Below, piece by piece: positions 35,721-47,115 of a stretch of DNA of 64,000 bases. Each line of letters starts with the position of its first letter. The stretch's first letter is position 1. This DNA comes from Adenanthera pavonina (Eukaryota; Streptophyta; Magnoliopsida; Fabales; Fabaceae): contig JAIVEN010000004.1 in NCBI GenBank assembly GCA_026686845.1, positions 22,228,827 to 22,292,826 on the forward strand. The letters run 5' to 3'. The notes below the pieces were generated by a model, which had not been told where the DNA came from, did not search any database, and saw only the letters and a program-made list of their open reading frames with translations. The position numbers were made by a program, and so were the translations under genes.

Positions 35721-38300
35721 TAGTCTAGTTAAGGTATGAGTTAAAAGCATGCTAACAAAAAGCAATCTCAACATATTTCCAGATCCACATATAGATGCTT
35801 CTTTTATAGCATCAACAAAATCTTGATTATCATCTAAGAGGCCCAATGCATAGCACGCAGATTTGAAAGTAGGGTAAACAATATTTCAACTATTTTGATG
35901 TCATCATATGATCTTGCACCTTTAACTTTGTTCAAAAGAATTCTCAAATAATATAATTCTCCTAAGCTTAAAGAAACATAGTGCATATGACCAATACAAA
36001 ACCCACATTTCCTAGGCTTCCATTTATGAGCTTTACGATCAAAGACAAAATGATTTGGGAATTCAAAATATGTAAGATGTCTACCAATTGTCTTATGTTG
36101 GTTATATTACATCCATGCTAGAAGCATTGATTAATTAGTAGTTTTTTTCTCCAAAACATTGGGAACATAATATGTATCCTTATAAACAACTGATTGCTCA
36201 CCTAGCAAGTAGAAGCCCAATCTTTGAACTAGTGGGAACCTATGATGAATGTGAAAACAAAAAATTCTCCATGCTGCTTCACAGGAAGAAATGTATCGAC
36301 AATCATAATATTGTTTAATTTCATCCAAAAGACAATGAGCAATAGTCTGAGAGTCATTTCGGTACAAATTGGCAATGACTCTATCACTCCCTTTATTGAG
36401 ATACTTGAATAAGTACTTGATTGAACTTGATTGGTTTGTTTTCTCAACATTTAGGTAAGCTTGGAAACAATATAATAAGTAAGAATTGTATGGAACCACA
36501 TATTGATTGTCTAAGAGTATATCTTTCTTCTCCACAGTTCTCCCATCCTTTCCTCTTTTTGTAAATGGCATGACCTTTTTCATCCATAGTAGTCTTTGGA
36601 TGAAATTTTTTGGGAAAATATTTAGAGCATCTATTATTCTTCATGCAAGGTGATTTCTTGATAGCAACACCACATGGACCATGGATCATATACGACTAAA
36701 CCAATTCATACAATAAGGAAGTACATTCATTATCAGGAATCTTTGCTGAAATGACTTTGTCTATATCTTCTAGAGTCTTGAGCTTATTAGTACCATCTAG
36801 GAACAATATAATGTGGGCATGTGGCAATCTTCTCTTTTGGAATTCAATTGTATAAATATCTAGATGAAAGTAGTAAATCTGATTTATAAAAATATAGCAA
36901 GGAATAAATTTAAGGAAATGAATTATGCAATATAAAATTGAAGAAAATGAAATGTATGATATAAAATGAAATATGAGTTCCTGCATGAATTCTTGCAAAA
37001 ACTTTTTCATCCTTGATGACTTTCATCAATTGTTGAAGCTTTAATTTAAAGACACGACCTAATATTTTAGGAGAATTTGAAGAAGATGAAGAATAGAGTT
37101 GACAAAATCTTTGGATTTCTAGCCATGCAAGGTTACAGGTAAAGGTTAGGAATAAATCAGGACAACTGGCCCACCTACAAATGGCCATAGCATCTTGATA
37201 ATTTTGTATGTGGTATCTTGCTCTGCCAGTAAATGTTGATTGTAGAACTATACACCTTCCAGTAGATGATGCATCGGTATCTCCTTGAAGCACTGAATTA
37301 GACAATCCTTCATATAGATATACACGCAAGTCTTTTTGATGAGTTCTTATGTATTGGATTCTTTGGGATTCCATCATGGTATATCCATCCACTATGAATT
37401 GCTGTAATAACTGACTTGCATGTAATAGAATTGAAGCTTCATGGCCACGATGCATTAGTCTAAAAGCAAGAAACTCACGAATTGTCAGTTTTTTTTCCTC
37501 ATTGTTCTTTCAAAAGATGATTGATGATGATCAACATTGTCTTTGCAACCATCATCACCAAATGGAAATAAAAATGGATATTGTAAAGGCAGATATTCAG
37601 GGTCAAGTTCAAATATCTATTGCAATTGGCTAGAGTGTGTCTAAAGTATGATATCTCTTTCAATATAATTGCTATCAAAGTCCCCTACCACTAATGTTGT
37701 GACCTTAGAGACAGAAGGCAAATTATATAAGTATCCATCATTGTCTCTTTTGTGCAACAGACACAACTTGATATTAGTTGTTGGGTTATTTTGCAGCATA
37801 GAAGATGATATGTGAAAATTCTTGACAAAAGGGTTTATGTGATCTAACTCTGTCATGAGTTTCCACACAATTATAGGAACAAGGTTTAAGCTTTTATCTT
37901 TAGAATTGCGGCAACGATAAAAACTTGTTTAATTAGATATTCCAGATATGTAAGAAAACAAAAGCAAATAACATTTTTTAATGTTACCTGACAATAGATA
38001 TGCGATTGTTGACTTCATTTTTTGTGTCATAAATGTATAGTTGTGAGCATATAAGCTTGGAACCTTTTAAAGAAAGAAGACTACCTATTCGATGATAATT
38101 TTGACCACCCAAAACAAATGCATATGGGCTAGCACCTGAATTTACTGCATGTTGAATTTTACCTCCCATAGATGTGAAACAAAATATATTGTTGTAAGCT
38201 CTAATATTACCCAGAAAGTTCTTAGATTCCTCTGATTTAGTATTAAAAAAAAGACTATGAATATACGGATGTGGGTTAGGCATTAGAGGAATTACAACTT
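35721..38300 (-). pseudogene. Helitron Rep (HUH/Y2 rolling-circle initiator) domain
   Basis: Minus-strand order: NPHPYIHSLFF and FLGNIRAYNNIFCFTSMGGK, NYHRIGSLLSLKGSKLICSQ and LYIYDTKNEVNNR (38280-37984), INPFVKNFHI, DGYLYNLPSVS and VVGDFD (37868-37641), YLPLQYPFLFPFGDDG (near 37570), then SILLHASQLLQQFIVDGYTM, GDTDASSTGRCIVLQSTFTG, NYQDAMAICRWA, DLFLTFTCN, the HUH motif PHAHI (near 36815) and the two catalytic tyrosines in KYLFKYLNKG (about 36415 and 36403). The HUH and Y2 residues look intact even though stops, shifts and introns break the frame. Downstream to 35721 the text is damaged but still follows the family. Confidence 0.87.
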
Positions 38301-39500
38301 GCCTCTACCGCAACACAATCCAAATTCCATTGATGTTTAAGCCTTTCATTAAACCACATACGAGCACCATGGAAGTTACAGTGATAATCTGGATCTCTTT
38401 CATCAAGGTAAGCTAAAAAATAAATAAATGAAGTATTAACATGATATGAAATAAAAGATATATTGAAATTTACCACTAAAAATATGTCAAAATGTTTTAC
38501 ACCAGGTTCATGTGTAGTTGATGCATTAGTTTGATGGTGAGAAGCAAATAAAGGCACATCAATATTTGTTGTAGCTGATATAAAGTCCTGAAAATATCTG
38601 GTTTGTGAAAATTTTATTAAACTTTTTATGAATAAACTTCACATATTGTTGAAAATATATATGAATTTAAATGCAAGGCTATGAAAGGTATAATTTGTTA
38701 ATTGTGACAAAGAAGAATTACCATCTGTCTTAAAGCTGTCTGTATCATCATCTGAAGCATTATGATTTAATAAATGTTGTAAAATTTATTATTTTCATGA
38801 ACTATATTAAAGTTTGTGTGCTGGCTTTTGCATTGATGCTCGCTTTCTAATAGACACAAATATCACACAGTCCATCATATATTATCATCAATATGCAAGT
38901 AATTAAATAAATGTTATAAAACATTGCCCATGATAAAAACAAAATAAAAAACAAAGAGCACGTATCAATAGATTGAGAGGCATCAAACTTTGAATTCAAG
39001 TTAATAGTTAAGTTAGTGATGTCTCCTAAAGTTTGCCTCCAAAGTGGACGTGTGCTAGCTCTAGAACATATTTGTGGTATAACACAAGAAGGGTGAGTGT
39101 ATATTTCATTATCATGGTTGACCATATTTTTAGGATTTATTTGAATTGAACCTAGAAAAAATATTTTAGTAAACTAAGTGAGTAGGTATTTTAGGCAAAC
39201 ATAGGAAAAAATATGAACAATTTCATAATTAATAAATCTTTGCAATAGAGAAATCATAGTGAACTGTAAAAGTACCTTCAGAAGAAGGAGACTGTTGCGA
39301 CAATTGGTCAATCGCGCAAGCTCTTTTACTTTTTCTAGTAATACTAGACCCACTTTGTGATAAAACATAAGAGCATTGACTATTTGGTTGTTGTAACATT
39401 TCCTCAATTGCACGTGCTCTTGTACTTTTTCTTTTTCTTTTGAACATGATAATTGATGAAGAAAAATCTAAATATCTTTCAAATAACACCTTCACGTGAA
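38301..39500 (-). pseudogene. Helitron Rep/helicase gene, N-terminal exons
   Basis: Minus-strand frames include MFKRKRKSTRARAIEEML (39420-ish), a Ser-rich linker, an exon IYTHPSCVIPQICSRASTRP, and AYLDERDPDYHCNFHGARMW with NERLKHQWNLD (38410-38330), the usual C-x2-C-like Helitron N-terminal motif, here with one Cys replaced (CNFHGA for CxxCGA). Introns and degeneration leave several hundred bases of non-coding DNA between these pieces. Confidence 0.65.
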
Positions 39501-39625
39501 AGATGAAATGTGTAAAAGTAATTTATTGTTTACATCGAAATTCTGATTTTATTTTCCATGGTGATATGAGTATGTGCAAGATTGAACTAATCATGAAGTC
39601 CATCGGATGAATGCAACAAATTATA

Positions 39626-41172
39626 TGTCGAATCAAGAAGTTTTGATGATTCCAAATTAACTCTCAAGAGCCTGGAATGAAGATATTAAAGATGACCAAA
39701 AGACTCAAGTGAGGAAATTCTGGAGAAATCTGTGCAAGATTTGTTGTAGAATGTTTAATTATGTTTAAATATGGGTAAAAGACTTTGATTTGAGGAAAAG
39801 ATGTTTTAAAAACTTAATTTTATGAAATATTTGAAAAATATCCACCAACAGACGAAGTTTGAAAAGTTTACATTGAACTATCATATTGGAAATTCGAACT
39901 TTGGCTTTGGAAATTCGAATTTCGAGCTAAAACTGAGTAAGTCTGAAGAGATGCCTCTCTGACAGACTTACGAAAACTGAAGAAATTCGTCTGAAACAAT
40001 GTTTAAGTTCATCTGAAATCAAGATTATATTGAGTTTCAAAATTGCTCACTGACAGACGAACTTTGAACATGGACATTCGAATTTCAGAAGTTAAGGTTG
40101 TGAGTCTATCGTAATAATATGTTGACATACGAATGACAGTGTTTATAAATTCGAATATTAAAGTAAGTTTGAAAAGAGGTCTCTCCGACAGACGAATTTC
40201 ACTCATTGAAAATTCGAATTTTGAAGTAAATGAACTACTATGCTTTTTGAGCCTGATGAGAACAGACAAATTTTGGGACACCAAAATTCGAATTTCGAGG
40301 ACACTGTAGCAAATTGAAAATACTATTCACACTTAACAGAAAAACTTTTCACTCGGAAATTCGTATGTTACAACATGGAAACATTTTCTAAGTTTCAAAA
40401 TTCGAATTTCACTTCATGAATAGATGAACTTCAGTATTTCAAATTTGGAAGCTTTAACCTTCGGTTCCTTCAAAATTTGTCTGTTGATCAACCAAAATTT
40501 GAATTTTAGTATGTGAGAAGCATTAAATGCGGTTGGTTAACGGATAGTTTTTCAGAGTAACCGTTGGATAACTTCTCCAACGGATAGATTTTGTCTCGAA
40601 CGGACTTTTGAGACCTAAATCTATAAATATAACATCATTTGAAGTTGTGGGTAACGAATCAAACTTTGTATATACTGAAACCCTGCCAAATCTTCTTCTC
40701 AAAGACTTTTACCCTCTTACTTTAATACTTGTACTTCAACTTTTATATTCACTCTATTTAAGAGAGTTTCATCTTTGTAAACAATCTAATCCTCATCTGG
40801 AAGATAGATTTTCTTATGAGGAGTTATCATAAGGGATTGTAAAGCACTTTGTGAAAGTGCAGAAAGAGATTGAGTAAGCTCTAGAAAATAGAGCACTGAC
40901 GTTGTATTGTGGCACTTGCAAGAAGCCCGTTGAATTCTTGCTGAATAGTGGAAAATCTCAAGTGGTGACTTGGGGACTGGACGTAGGTCAAGTGGAGAGA
41001 TCAAACCAGGATAAATTTCTGAGTCTTCTTCTCTTTTCTGCTACTTTTATTGTTATTTATTTATACTCTGTTTTTGCCTCCATATATTGCATTCCTCACC
41101 TCTTTGACATTTTGCAGAAAAGTTTAAACTTCCCAATTCACCCTCCCTCTTGGGAAGCCAGCCTAACTAACA
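39626..41172 (+). repeat. 5' LTR of the Sirevirus-type element, 1547 bp
   Basis: TGTCGAATC...CTAACTAACA. Compared with the 3' LTR it lacks about 105 bp just after CTCTCTGACAGAC near 39970. It contains exact AAATTCGAATTT palindromes at 39911, 40210, 40284 and 40398, and many CAGACGAA motifs. Confidence 0.95.
40539..40630 (+). promoter_or_regulatory. LTR promoter: AACGG cluster (MSA-like) plus TATA box
   Basis: Four AACGG cores lie within 65 bp: 40539, 40561-40568 (minus strand), 40579 and 40599. The minus-strand one, read from 40568 to 40558, is TCCAACGGTTA, a perfect match to the plant M-phase-specific activator consensus YCYAACGGYYA bound by MYB3R factors. A TATA box CTATAAATAT follows at 40621-40630, and transcription would start about 30 bp beyond. 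The block is conserved in the 59400 copy and partly decayed in others. Confidence 0.6.
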
Positions 41173-41174
41173 AG

Positions 41175-41186
41175 TGGTATCAGAGC
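41175..41186 (+). other. Primer binding site (tRNA-iMet)
   Basis: TGGTATCAGAGC, complementary to the 3' end of plant initiator tRNA-Met, starts two bases after the 5' LTR. Confidence 0.95.
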
Positions 41187-41227
41187 CCAGATTCCCAATC
41201 AAAGGATTTCACAGTCCAAGAATTACA

Positions 41228-42972
41228 ATGGCTGGCTTTGGAGAGAGTATCTTACCAGAAGGCAACAACACAAATAGACCACCTGACCTCAGTGGATAAC
41301 ATTATGGCTACTAGAAGATGAGGATGCAAATTTATCTCCAGTCAATTGATCTGGACATCTGGTCAGTCATTCAGAAGGGAGACTTTGTCCCAATGGCATT
41401 AGAAGAAGATGGAAAGCACACAGAAAAGCCAGAAGCTGAATGGAATGAGGAGGATAGAAGAAGAGTCTTGCTGAATTTCAAAGCAAAACATTATCTGGTC
41501 AGTGCCTTAAATCAGGATGAATTCTACAGAGTCTCCCAATGCTCCACTGCCAAGGAAATGTGGGACACCCTACAAATTGCTCATGAAGGGACAATTGGAG
41601 TCAGGGAAAACAAATTGAATACCTGCATTGGAGAATATGAGAGCTTCAGAATGGCAGAAGGAGAAACTGTAAAAGAGCTACAAAAGATATTCACTCTCAT
41701 TGTGAATCAACTAAAGAGCCTGGGAAAGGAGTACACTCAAACAGAGAAAGTAAGGAAAATTCTCAGAGCTCTCCCTTTGGAATGGCAACTGAAAGTAACA
41801 GCTCTATTCAGCAGCCTTGAGAAATATGAGGGAAAAATGAAAGTTCTCAAGGAAGCTGGACAAGATAGAAAGAAGAAAGGCCTTGCTCTCAAAGGTGCTG
41901 AAGAAAAGGAGGAAGAATATGACGATGGAGAGGAGCTAGATGAAGAAACTCTGGCTATGATGGTCAGAAAATTTGGAAGATTCTACAGCAAAAAGAGGAA
42001 CAAGAAAATCTTCAGGAAATGAGCTATTGGAGATAGCAAGAGGGAACAAAAAAGAGCTTGTGACTTGCTATGAGTGCAAAAAGCAGGGACACATCAAATG
42101 GGATTGTCCACAATTCCTCAAGAAGCAAGAGAAAGAAAAGAAAGCTGCTGACAAAGGCAAGAAAAAGAAAGCCTACATCTCATCAATATGGGGCAACAGC
42201 TCAGATGAGGAAGAAGATGAAATTGCCAACATATGTCTCATAGAACTTGCCTCAGAAGAAGCTGAAATTCCATGCAGCAGTGACCAAGAGGATGAGGTAT
42301 ATGAATCTGAACCTTCCTATTCTAAATTACTGGATGCATTTCATGAGCTACATGATGAGTTTGTTAAAGTTGCTAAAGAACTGAAACTAGCTAAGAAAAA
42401 GATCAACAAACTAGAATCCTAACAAAATATCTCTGAAACTATTTCTCTACCTATTGCTGAATCTATCTGCTGTAAATCCTGCACTGATCTAAAGCAAACC
42501 AATGAATATTTAGTGAAAAGCATGTCTAGGCTTACTAGAGGAAAAGATGTGTTGTTTGCTTTCATGGAGAGCCAAAGAATATCACAAGGAAGAGCTGGAC
42601 TTGGCTATGATCCATGTGCTGTTAAAGAAAAGATTATGAAGAAGAATCAGAACGTATACATGAGACATTTTGTGCATGCTAATGGAAATAAAAGTAAAGA
42701 TCATATGTCACCTCACATTGAATCATATAATCAACCAAGGCATGCAAAACAAAAATATTATCTGCATTATTTTTTTCCTGCCTCTCAATCTAGTAGTCCC
42801 TTTACCACCTGTAATTTCTGTAACAAAAAGGGGCATATTTCTAGCTCTTGTGCTTTGAAGAAAAATGGACTAAACAGAACTGTTAAATGGGTTCCCAAAG
42901 GTACATCTGTATCTAGGGACAAGACTACTGACAGAAAAGGACCCAAGCAGATTTAGGTACCTAAAAGGAAAA
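41228..42972 (+). pseudogene. gag: Sirevirus gag
   Basis: The first ATG (41228) gives MAGFGESILPEG; two in-frame stops (after DLSG and after YGY, about 41297-41315) break the N terminus. Then a UBN2-type gag region: AKEMWDTLQIAHEG, NKLNTCIGEYESFRM, KVRKILRALPLEWQ. A frameshift near 41990-42020 leads to the CCHC knuckle CYECKKQGHIKWDC (about 42070). After a stop at 42420 a second knuckle CNFCNKKGHISSSC follows (about 42815). It ends with a stop at 42954 in place of the Trp expected in PKQIWVPK. The gag packages RNA and forms the particle; this copy could not make a full protein. Confidence 0.88.
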
Positions 42973-42973
42973 C

Positions 42974-44275
42974 TTGAACCCTATGTTGCAGATCTATCTC
43001 AAAGCTAAAAGGAGTAACAAATGGTATATAGACAGTGCCTGCTCAGGCCACATGACCGGTGACAAGGAGAAGTTCATCACCCTTAGAGACAAGAAAGGAG
43101 GAAAGGTGACCTTTGGAGGTGATCAATATGACAAAATAGTCAGCATTGGTATTGTGGGCAAGAATCCTGAAACATCCATTGAAGAGGTGCTATTTGTGAT
43201 AGGCCTCAACCCCAATCTGCTGAGTGTGAGCCAAACATGTGACAAAGGAAATTGGGTGCTGTTTGACTCAAAGTTTTGCCTGGTCATCAGAAAAAATGAT
43301 CACAAAGTAATCCTCAAAGCTCAAAGGGATGGTAATTGCTATACTATTGATCTTGATGAACTTCCTCCCTTAGATTCTGTTTGTTTGATTAGTCAGGATA
43401 ATGATAGTTGGTTGTGGCACAGAAGATTAGCTCATGTTAACATGAACCAACTTTCTAAACTGGTTAAAAATGAGTTAGTCACTGTCCTACCTAAAATCTC
43501 TTTTGAAAAAGACAAAGAATGTGATGCATGCTTAAGAGGAAAGCAAACTAAATCCTCTTTTAAACCAAAAAACATAGTCACCACAACTAGACCACTAGAA
43601 CTACTACATATGGACTTAATTGATCCATCTAGAGTAAAAAGCATTGGTATAAATCTGTATGTGCTTGTCATTGTAGATGATTGTTCTAGATTTACATGGA
43701 CATTATTTCTTTCCTCTAAAAGTGATACCTTTGATGCATTTGTAACCTTAGCTAAGAAAGTACAAAATGAGAAAGGTATTTCTATTGTGTCAATCAGGTC
43801 AGATCATGGAGGAGAGTTTGAAAACTCATACTTTTTGGAGTACTGCAATGAGCATGGAATTGATCACAACTTCTCAGCTCCAAGAACTTCTCAACAGAAT
43901 GGAGTAGTAGAAAGGAAGAACAGAACCATTGGAGAGATGGCTAGAGCTATGCCGAATGAAAAGGAGCTATCTCAAGTGTTTTGGGCTGATGCAGTAAATG
44001 CAATAAGCTACATCATAAATAGAGCCTACATCAGACAAATCCTTGGAAAAACTCCTTATGAGCTGTATAAGGGAACAAAGCCAAATCTATCACATCTCTA
44101 TGTGTTCGGGTGCAAATGCTTCATTCACAACAATGGGAAAGAAAATCTGGGTAAGTTTGATCCCAAATCCGATGAAGGTATATTTCTGGGCTATTCTAGT
44201 AGAAGTAAGGCATTTAGAGTTTTTAATAAAATGTCTAATTCAGTAGAGGAATCTGTGCATGTAGTATTTTATTGA
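42974..44275 (+). pseudogene. pol: Sirevirus protease and integrase
   Basis: A 433-residue open frame. Protease active site: WYIDSACSGHMTG (DSAC near residue 20; most relatives have DSGC). GAG-pre-integrase zinc region: LWHRRLAHVN then CDACLRGK (H-H-C-C). Integrase catalytic DD35E: LHMDLID, RSDHGGEF and VVERKNRT with 35 residues between the second Asp and the Glu, so intact. It ends at VEESVHVVF where a frameshift (about 44268) moves the continuing pol into another frame. Confidence 0.9.
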
Positions 44276-46057
44276 AAATGAAACTGCTTCTAAACATGTT
44301 TCTGATGAAGATGATCTTGTTTCAAACTTTAAAAAGTTAGATATCTCTGAAGAAGGTAAAATTGAATCTCCAAAAATATCTGAATCTATTAACATAGAAG
44401 AAAATATTCAGGAGAGGAATTTTGAAGATGAAAATATTGAAGAAATGTCTCAAGAACTCCCTAGAGCTTGGAGATATCAAAGGAATCATCCCGTTGATCA
44501 AGTAATAGGGAATGTTCAAGAGAGAGTTAGAACCAGAAAACAGTTAAGGGATCAAATGATTAATTGTGCTTTCATCTCACAAATTGAACCTAAATGTATT
44601 GAGGAAGCCTTGACTGATGAGTATTGGATTCTAGCTATGCAGGATGAATTAAATCAATGTGAAAGAAATCAAGTCTGGGATTTAGTGCCTAGACCCAAAA
44701 ATCATCCTGTCATAGGTACCAAATGAGTTTTTAGAAATAAACTTGATGAATCAGGATCAATCATCAGAAACAAAGCTAGACTGGTTGTTAAAGGATATAA
44801 TCAAGAAGATGGTATCGATTTTGAGAAAACCTTTGCTCCAGTAGCTAGATTAGAAGCAATTAGAATTCTATTAGCATATGCATGCATGAAAAATATCTTG
44901 TTATATTAAATGGATGTAAAGAGTGCTTTTCTGAATGGATATATCATGGAAGAGGTTTATGTAGATCAACCTCCAGGTTTTGAGGATTCTACAAACCAAA
45001 CCATGTGTATAAACTAAAGAAAGCTCTTTACGGTTTAAAACAAGCCCCTAGAGCATGGTATGAAAGATTGAGTAATTTTCTAACTGAAAAGGGGTTCAAC
45101 AGAGGAAAAGTAGATACAAATTTATTTACTAAGAAAGAAAATAAAGATTTACTTATTGTTCAAATCTATGTTGATGATATCATATTTGGTGGCACTAATG
45201 AATCTCTTTGCAAGAATTTTTCTAAGATAATGTAGGGGGAATTCGAAATGTCCATGATGGGTGAACTCAACTTCTTCCTTGGATTGCAAATCAGATAGTG
45301 CAATGATGATATCTTCCTCAATCAATCCAAGTATCTGAAGGAATTGCTGAAAAAGTTTGGAATGGAAAATGCCAAGCCAATGGGGACACCTATGGCTACT
45401 GCAACCAAACTGGATATGGATGAAAAAGGGAAACTATTTGACATAACTTAGTACAGAAGAATGATTGGATCCCTGCTGTACTTAACAGCCATCAGACCTG
45501 ATATTATGTTTAGTATCTGTATGTGTGCAAGTTTCCAATCATGTCCCAAAGAAACCCATGCAACTACTATGAAAAGAATCTTTAGATATCTTATTGAAAC
45601 ATAACATATGGGTCTTTGGTATCCAAAGGGCAATGGAGAAGATCTCAAAGGATACACTGATGCTGACTTTGCAGGATCCAAAACTGACAGAAAAAGCACA
45701 AGTGGAACTTGTCAGTTTCTTGGAGGATCCTTGGTTTCATGGTTTAGTAAAAAGCAGAACAGTGTAGCGTTATCCACAGCAGAGGCTGAGTATGTTGCAG
45801 CTGGAAGCTGTTATGCCCAAATCATTTGGATGAAACAGCAACTAGAAGATCTTGAGGTTGAGTTGAAAGAAATACCAATAATGTGTGATAACCAAAGTAC
45901 CATCAATATCACAAAGAATCCTGTCATGCATTCAAGGACAAAACATATTGAAGTTAGGCACCACTTCATAAGGGATCACATTCTGAAAGGAGAAATTAGA
46001 TTGGAATACATTCCCATAGAAGATCAAGTTGCTGACATCCTCACAAAGCCTCTATGA
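44276..46057 (+). pseudogene. pol: Sirevirus reverse transcriptase and RNase H
   Basis: After the frameshift the text continues with an acidic linker, then EEALTDEYWILAMQDELNQ, KNHPVIGTK with a stop for Trp (44724), KARLVVKGYNQEDG, a stop before MDVKSAFLNG (about 44906), a frameshift near 45000, KLKKALYGLKQAPRAWYE and the intact catalytic YVDDIIFGG (about 45168). More stops follow at about 45233, 45296, 45448 and 45601. RNase H: GYTDADFAGSKTDRKSTSG, STAEAEYVAAG, KHIEVRHHFIRD, ending in DILTKPL. At least six nonsense changes make it non-functional. Confidence 0.9.
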
Positions 46058-47115
46058 GAAGACAAATATTGCAAAATCAGAAGAGAATTGGGTATGGTAA
46101 ATCCTAATGAACTGTAAGTAAATCTTTGTGCAACTCTGTTTTTAAATATCTCAACATTGAATTAATTCTAACTTCAGCATCGGAGTATGTTTAATTTAAG
46201 TTGCAGGTGCTCCTCATGAGATTCATAGGCAATAAATCAGAAAAATGGAGCACACTGGAATGGAACAATCAAAAAGTGAAGAAATTGACAAAAATTCTGA
46301 GTTTCTGGATCTAATATGTAAGTCTTTAAAGTTAAAATTCGTATATTGATTATGTGTTAGACGAATTTTGTGAAAAACTAAGTTTCTGAGGAAGTCAGCA
46401 TGGTCAACATTCGAATTTCGGATACCCAACAGACAAACTTCAGCCTGTTATTAGAAGTAACAGTTCTCGGTGATGCCTCGAAATTCGTCTGTTGGTCCTT
46501 CAAAATTTGAATTTTAAAGAACAAAACTTCCAAGTTATGACTGTCCAACATGATAATTGTACTAATGTTTATCTCTTAACATATGAATGTTGGATAACTT
46601 TCACAAAGTATAGAAATTCGAATTTCTAACTTAAAATTCGTCTGTTGAAGCATGCTCCTCAATGTTAAATCTTTGAAAGATGAAGTTTTGTATGGTTAAT
46701 TCGTCTGTTGTTTAGTGGTTTGTTTGCTGCTTCATGTTTATTCTTCAAAATTCGAACTTTGTTGAGACAAAGTTCATCTGTTCATCTTGTGTTGCTTGAA
46801 CTAAGCCACTGTCAGACTAACTTTCTGAAGAAAATTCGTCTGTCAGTAAGCTTTATTGACCGGTTTAACTTGTAACTGCCCGAAGTTTGAATTTTGACCC
46901 TTCAAAATTTATCTGTCAGACAATTACATACGTTAAAACTGATGGTTTTCATTTGAACAGACGCAACCCTATTCTCATTCTCTCTGAGTCTGTTCTAATC
47001 CTTCATTCAATACTCGTCAATTCTGACAAAAAACCGTCATTTCCCACTGATTAAACTTCCTTTTGCATCCTTTAAATCCTTTCTTTGCTCCATTCTTCAA
47101 TATTCATCCGTGAAA
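46058..47115 (+). other. Non-coding pol-ORF3 interval with the LTR motifs in inverted orientation
   Basis: No coding frame. It carries AAATTCGAATTT (46614-46625), several AAATTCGTCTGTTG (46481, 46634, 46840-ish; the reverse complement of the CAGACGAATTT motif of the LTR) and AAATTCGAAC copies. It ends about 15 bp before the ORF3 ATG. Confidence 0.7.

Noticed and set aside
39880..40510. CRISPR-like array of short palindromic repeats
   Set aside because: Plant nuclear DNA inside an LTR; repeats are degenerate and irregularly spaced, with no leader or cas genes.
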